A stretch of DNA of 32,344 nt from CAVWCW01 sp965365625 (GTDB lineage Bacteria; Pseudomonadota; Gammaproteobacteria; Chromatiales; Chromatiaceae): positions 1 through 32,344 of the forward strand of contig CBDUCL010000004.1 of the NCBI GenBank assembly GCA_965365625.1. The letters run 5' to 3'. Positions 31,452 through 32,344 of this stretch are shown piece by piece; the first letter of the stretch is position 1, and each line of letters opens with the position of its first letter. The notes below the pieces were generated by a model, which searched no databases, was not told the origin of the DNA, and worked only from the letters and a program-made list of their open reading frames with translations. Made by a program: the position numbers and the translations under genes.

Positions 31452-32344
31452 ATGCAACTCAATCCATCAGAAATCAGCGAACTGATCAAGAGCAAGATCG
31501 AGAAGTTCGAAGCCGTCACCGAGGCCCACAACGAAGGCACCATCGTCGCCCTGACCGACGGTATCGTGCGCATTCACGGGCTGGCGGACGTCATGTCCTA
31601 CGAAATGCTGGAGTTCCCCGGCAACACCTACGGCCTGGCGCTGAACCTGGAGCGCGACTCGGTCGGTGCGGTGGTGTTGGGCGAATACACCCACCTGACT
31701 GAAGGCGATTCGGTGAAGTGCACCGGGCGTGTTCTGGAAGTCCCGGTGGGCGAGGCCCTGCTGGGTCGGGTGGTCAACTCCTTGGGCGAGCCAATCGACG
31801 GCAAGGGCCCGATCGAGGCGACCCAGACCTCGCCGATCGAAAAGGTGGCGCCCGGCGTGACCGCCAGACCGGCAAGAGCGCGGTGGCGATCGATACCATC
31901 ATCAATCAGAAGAGCACCGGCATCAAGTGTATCTACGTGGCGGTGGGACAGAAGAATTCGACCATCTCCCAAGTGGTGCGTAAGCTCGAAGAGCACGGAG
32001 CGATGGAACACACCATCGTGGTGGCCGCGGCCGCCGCGGACTCGGCGGCGCTGCAGTACATCGCGCCCTATGCCGGCTGCACCATGGGCGAGTATTTCCG
32101 CGACCGCGGCGAAGACGCGCTGATCATCTACGACGACCTCACCAAACAGGCTTGGGCCTATCGCCAGGTGTCGCTGCTGCTGCGCCGTCCGCCGGGCCGC
32201 GAGGCCTACCCGGGTGACGTCTTCTACCTGCATTCGAGGCTGCTGGAGCGTGCAGCGCGTATCAATGCCGATGAGGTCGAAAAGCTGAGCAACGGCGAAA
32301 TCAAGGGCAAGACCGGCTCGCTGACCGCGCTGCCGATCATCGAG
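31452..32344 (+). CDS. atpA: ATP synthase F1 subunit alpha, frame broken by a 100-nt loss; 3' end outside window
   Basis: Residues 1-136 read as normal alpha subunit (MQLNPSEISELIKSKIEKF through IEKVAPGV, V136 at 31857-31859). From 31859 the alpha sequence continues in another frame as DRQTGKSAVAIDTIINQ through GREAYPGDVFYLHSRLLERAARIN to ALPIIE at the right edge. In E. coli that aspartate is residue 170; adding exactly 100 nt would make it residue 170 here too. Missing are codons 137-169, with the VDQPVQTG and RGQREL segments and the first P-loop glycine. As written, translation goes out of frame and stops at 32123 after 223 residues. Downstream sequence stays well conserved, so the loss is either very recent or an assembly error. 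Confidence 0.93.

Noticed and set aside
1..32344. CRISPR arrays, insertion sequences, prophage genes or tRNA genes
   Set aside because: No spaced direct repeats, transposase or phage-like proteins, or recognisable tRNA sequence were seen by reading; the window is a core chromosomal region.

Overview
This window is the replication-origin neighbourhood of a G+C-rich gammaproteobacterial chromosome. The gene order is the one known from Pseudomonas and relatives. On the left side run glyQ-glyS, gmhB, plsC and the leftward dnaA-dnaN-recF-gyrB block. On the right side run rpmH-rnpA-yidD-yidC-mnmE, mnmG-rsmG-parA-parB and the atp operon. Alpha2/beta2-type GlyQ/GlyS, a type I-beta glutamine synthetase with its adenylylation tyrosine, and a minus-24/minus-12 (sigma54) promoter for glnA all fit Gammaproteobacteria. 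A TusA-like sulfur carrier paired with a PP-loop thiolation-type enzyme hints at a sulfur-metabolising lineage, but the genus cannot be read from the sequence.

Layout: 1-1216 is glnA (minus, its 3' end lies outside the window), with a nitrogen-type control region up to about 1451. 1481-3921 is a compact leftward operon: PP-loop enzyme, TusA-like protein, cation-diffusion transporter. 4084-8720 is a rightward run: glyQ, glyS, a MazG-like pyrophosphohydrolase, gmhB and a PlsC-type acyltransferase. 9062-16249 holds gyrB, recF, dnaN and dnaA on the minus strand, with two perfect parS palindromes inside recF. AT-rich stretches with DnaA boxes lie on both sides of dnaA. 16603-20371 is rpmH, rnpA, yidD, yidC and mnmE, tightly packed or overlapping. 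20417-24325 is a leftward moxR-DUF58-transglutaminase operon placed between mnmE and mnmG. 24411-28656 is mnmG, rsmG, parA and parB. 28798 to the right edge is atpI-B-E-F-H-A, behind a good sigma70 promoter.

The genes work together as an origin-proximal housekeeping block. DnaA, DnaN, RecF and GyrB serve initiation and replication; ParA, ParB and the parS sites segregate the newly copied origin; MnmE and MnmG modify tRNA wobble uridine; RnpA matures tRNA; YidC inserts membrane proteins, including subunits of the ATP synthase encoded at the right edge.

The most striking anomalies are two sharp internal losses in otherwise well-conserved essential genes. In glyQ, 23 codons (69 nt) of a near-invariant block are missing in frame. 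In atpA, exactly 100 nt are missing just before the P-loop, which shifts the frame. Either may be an assembly artefact or a real lesion; read mapping would decide. The most interesting candidate for an under-described function is the PP-loop/TusA/CDF operon.
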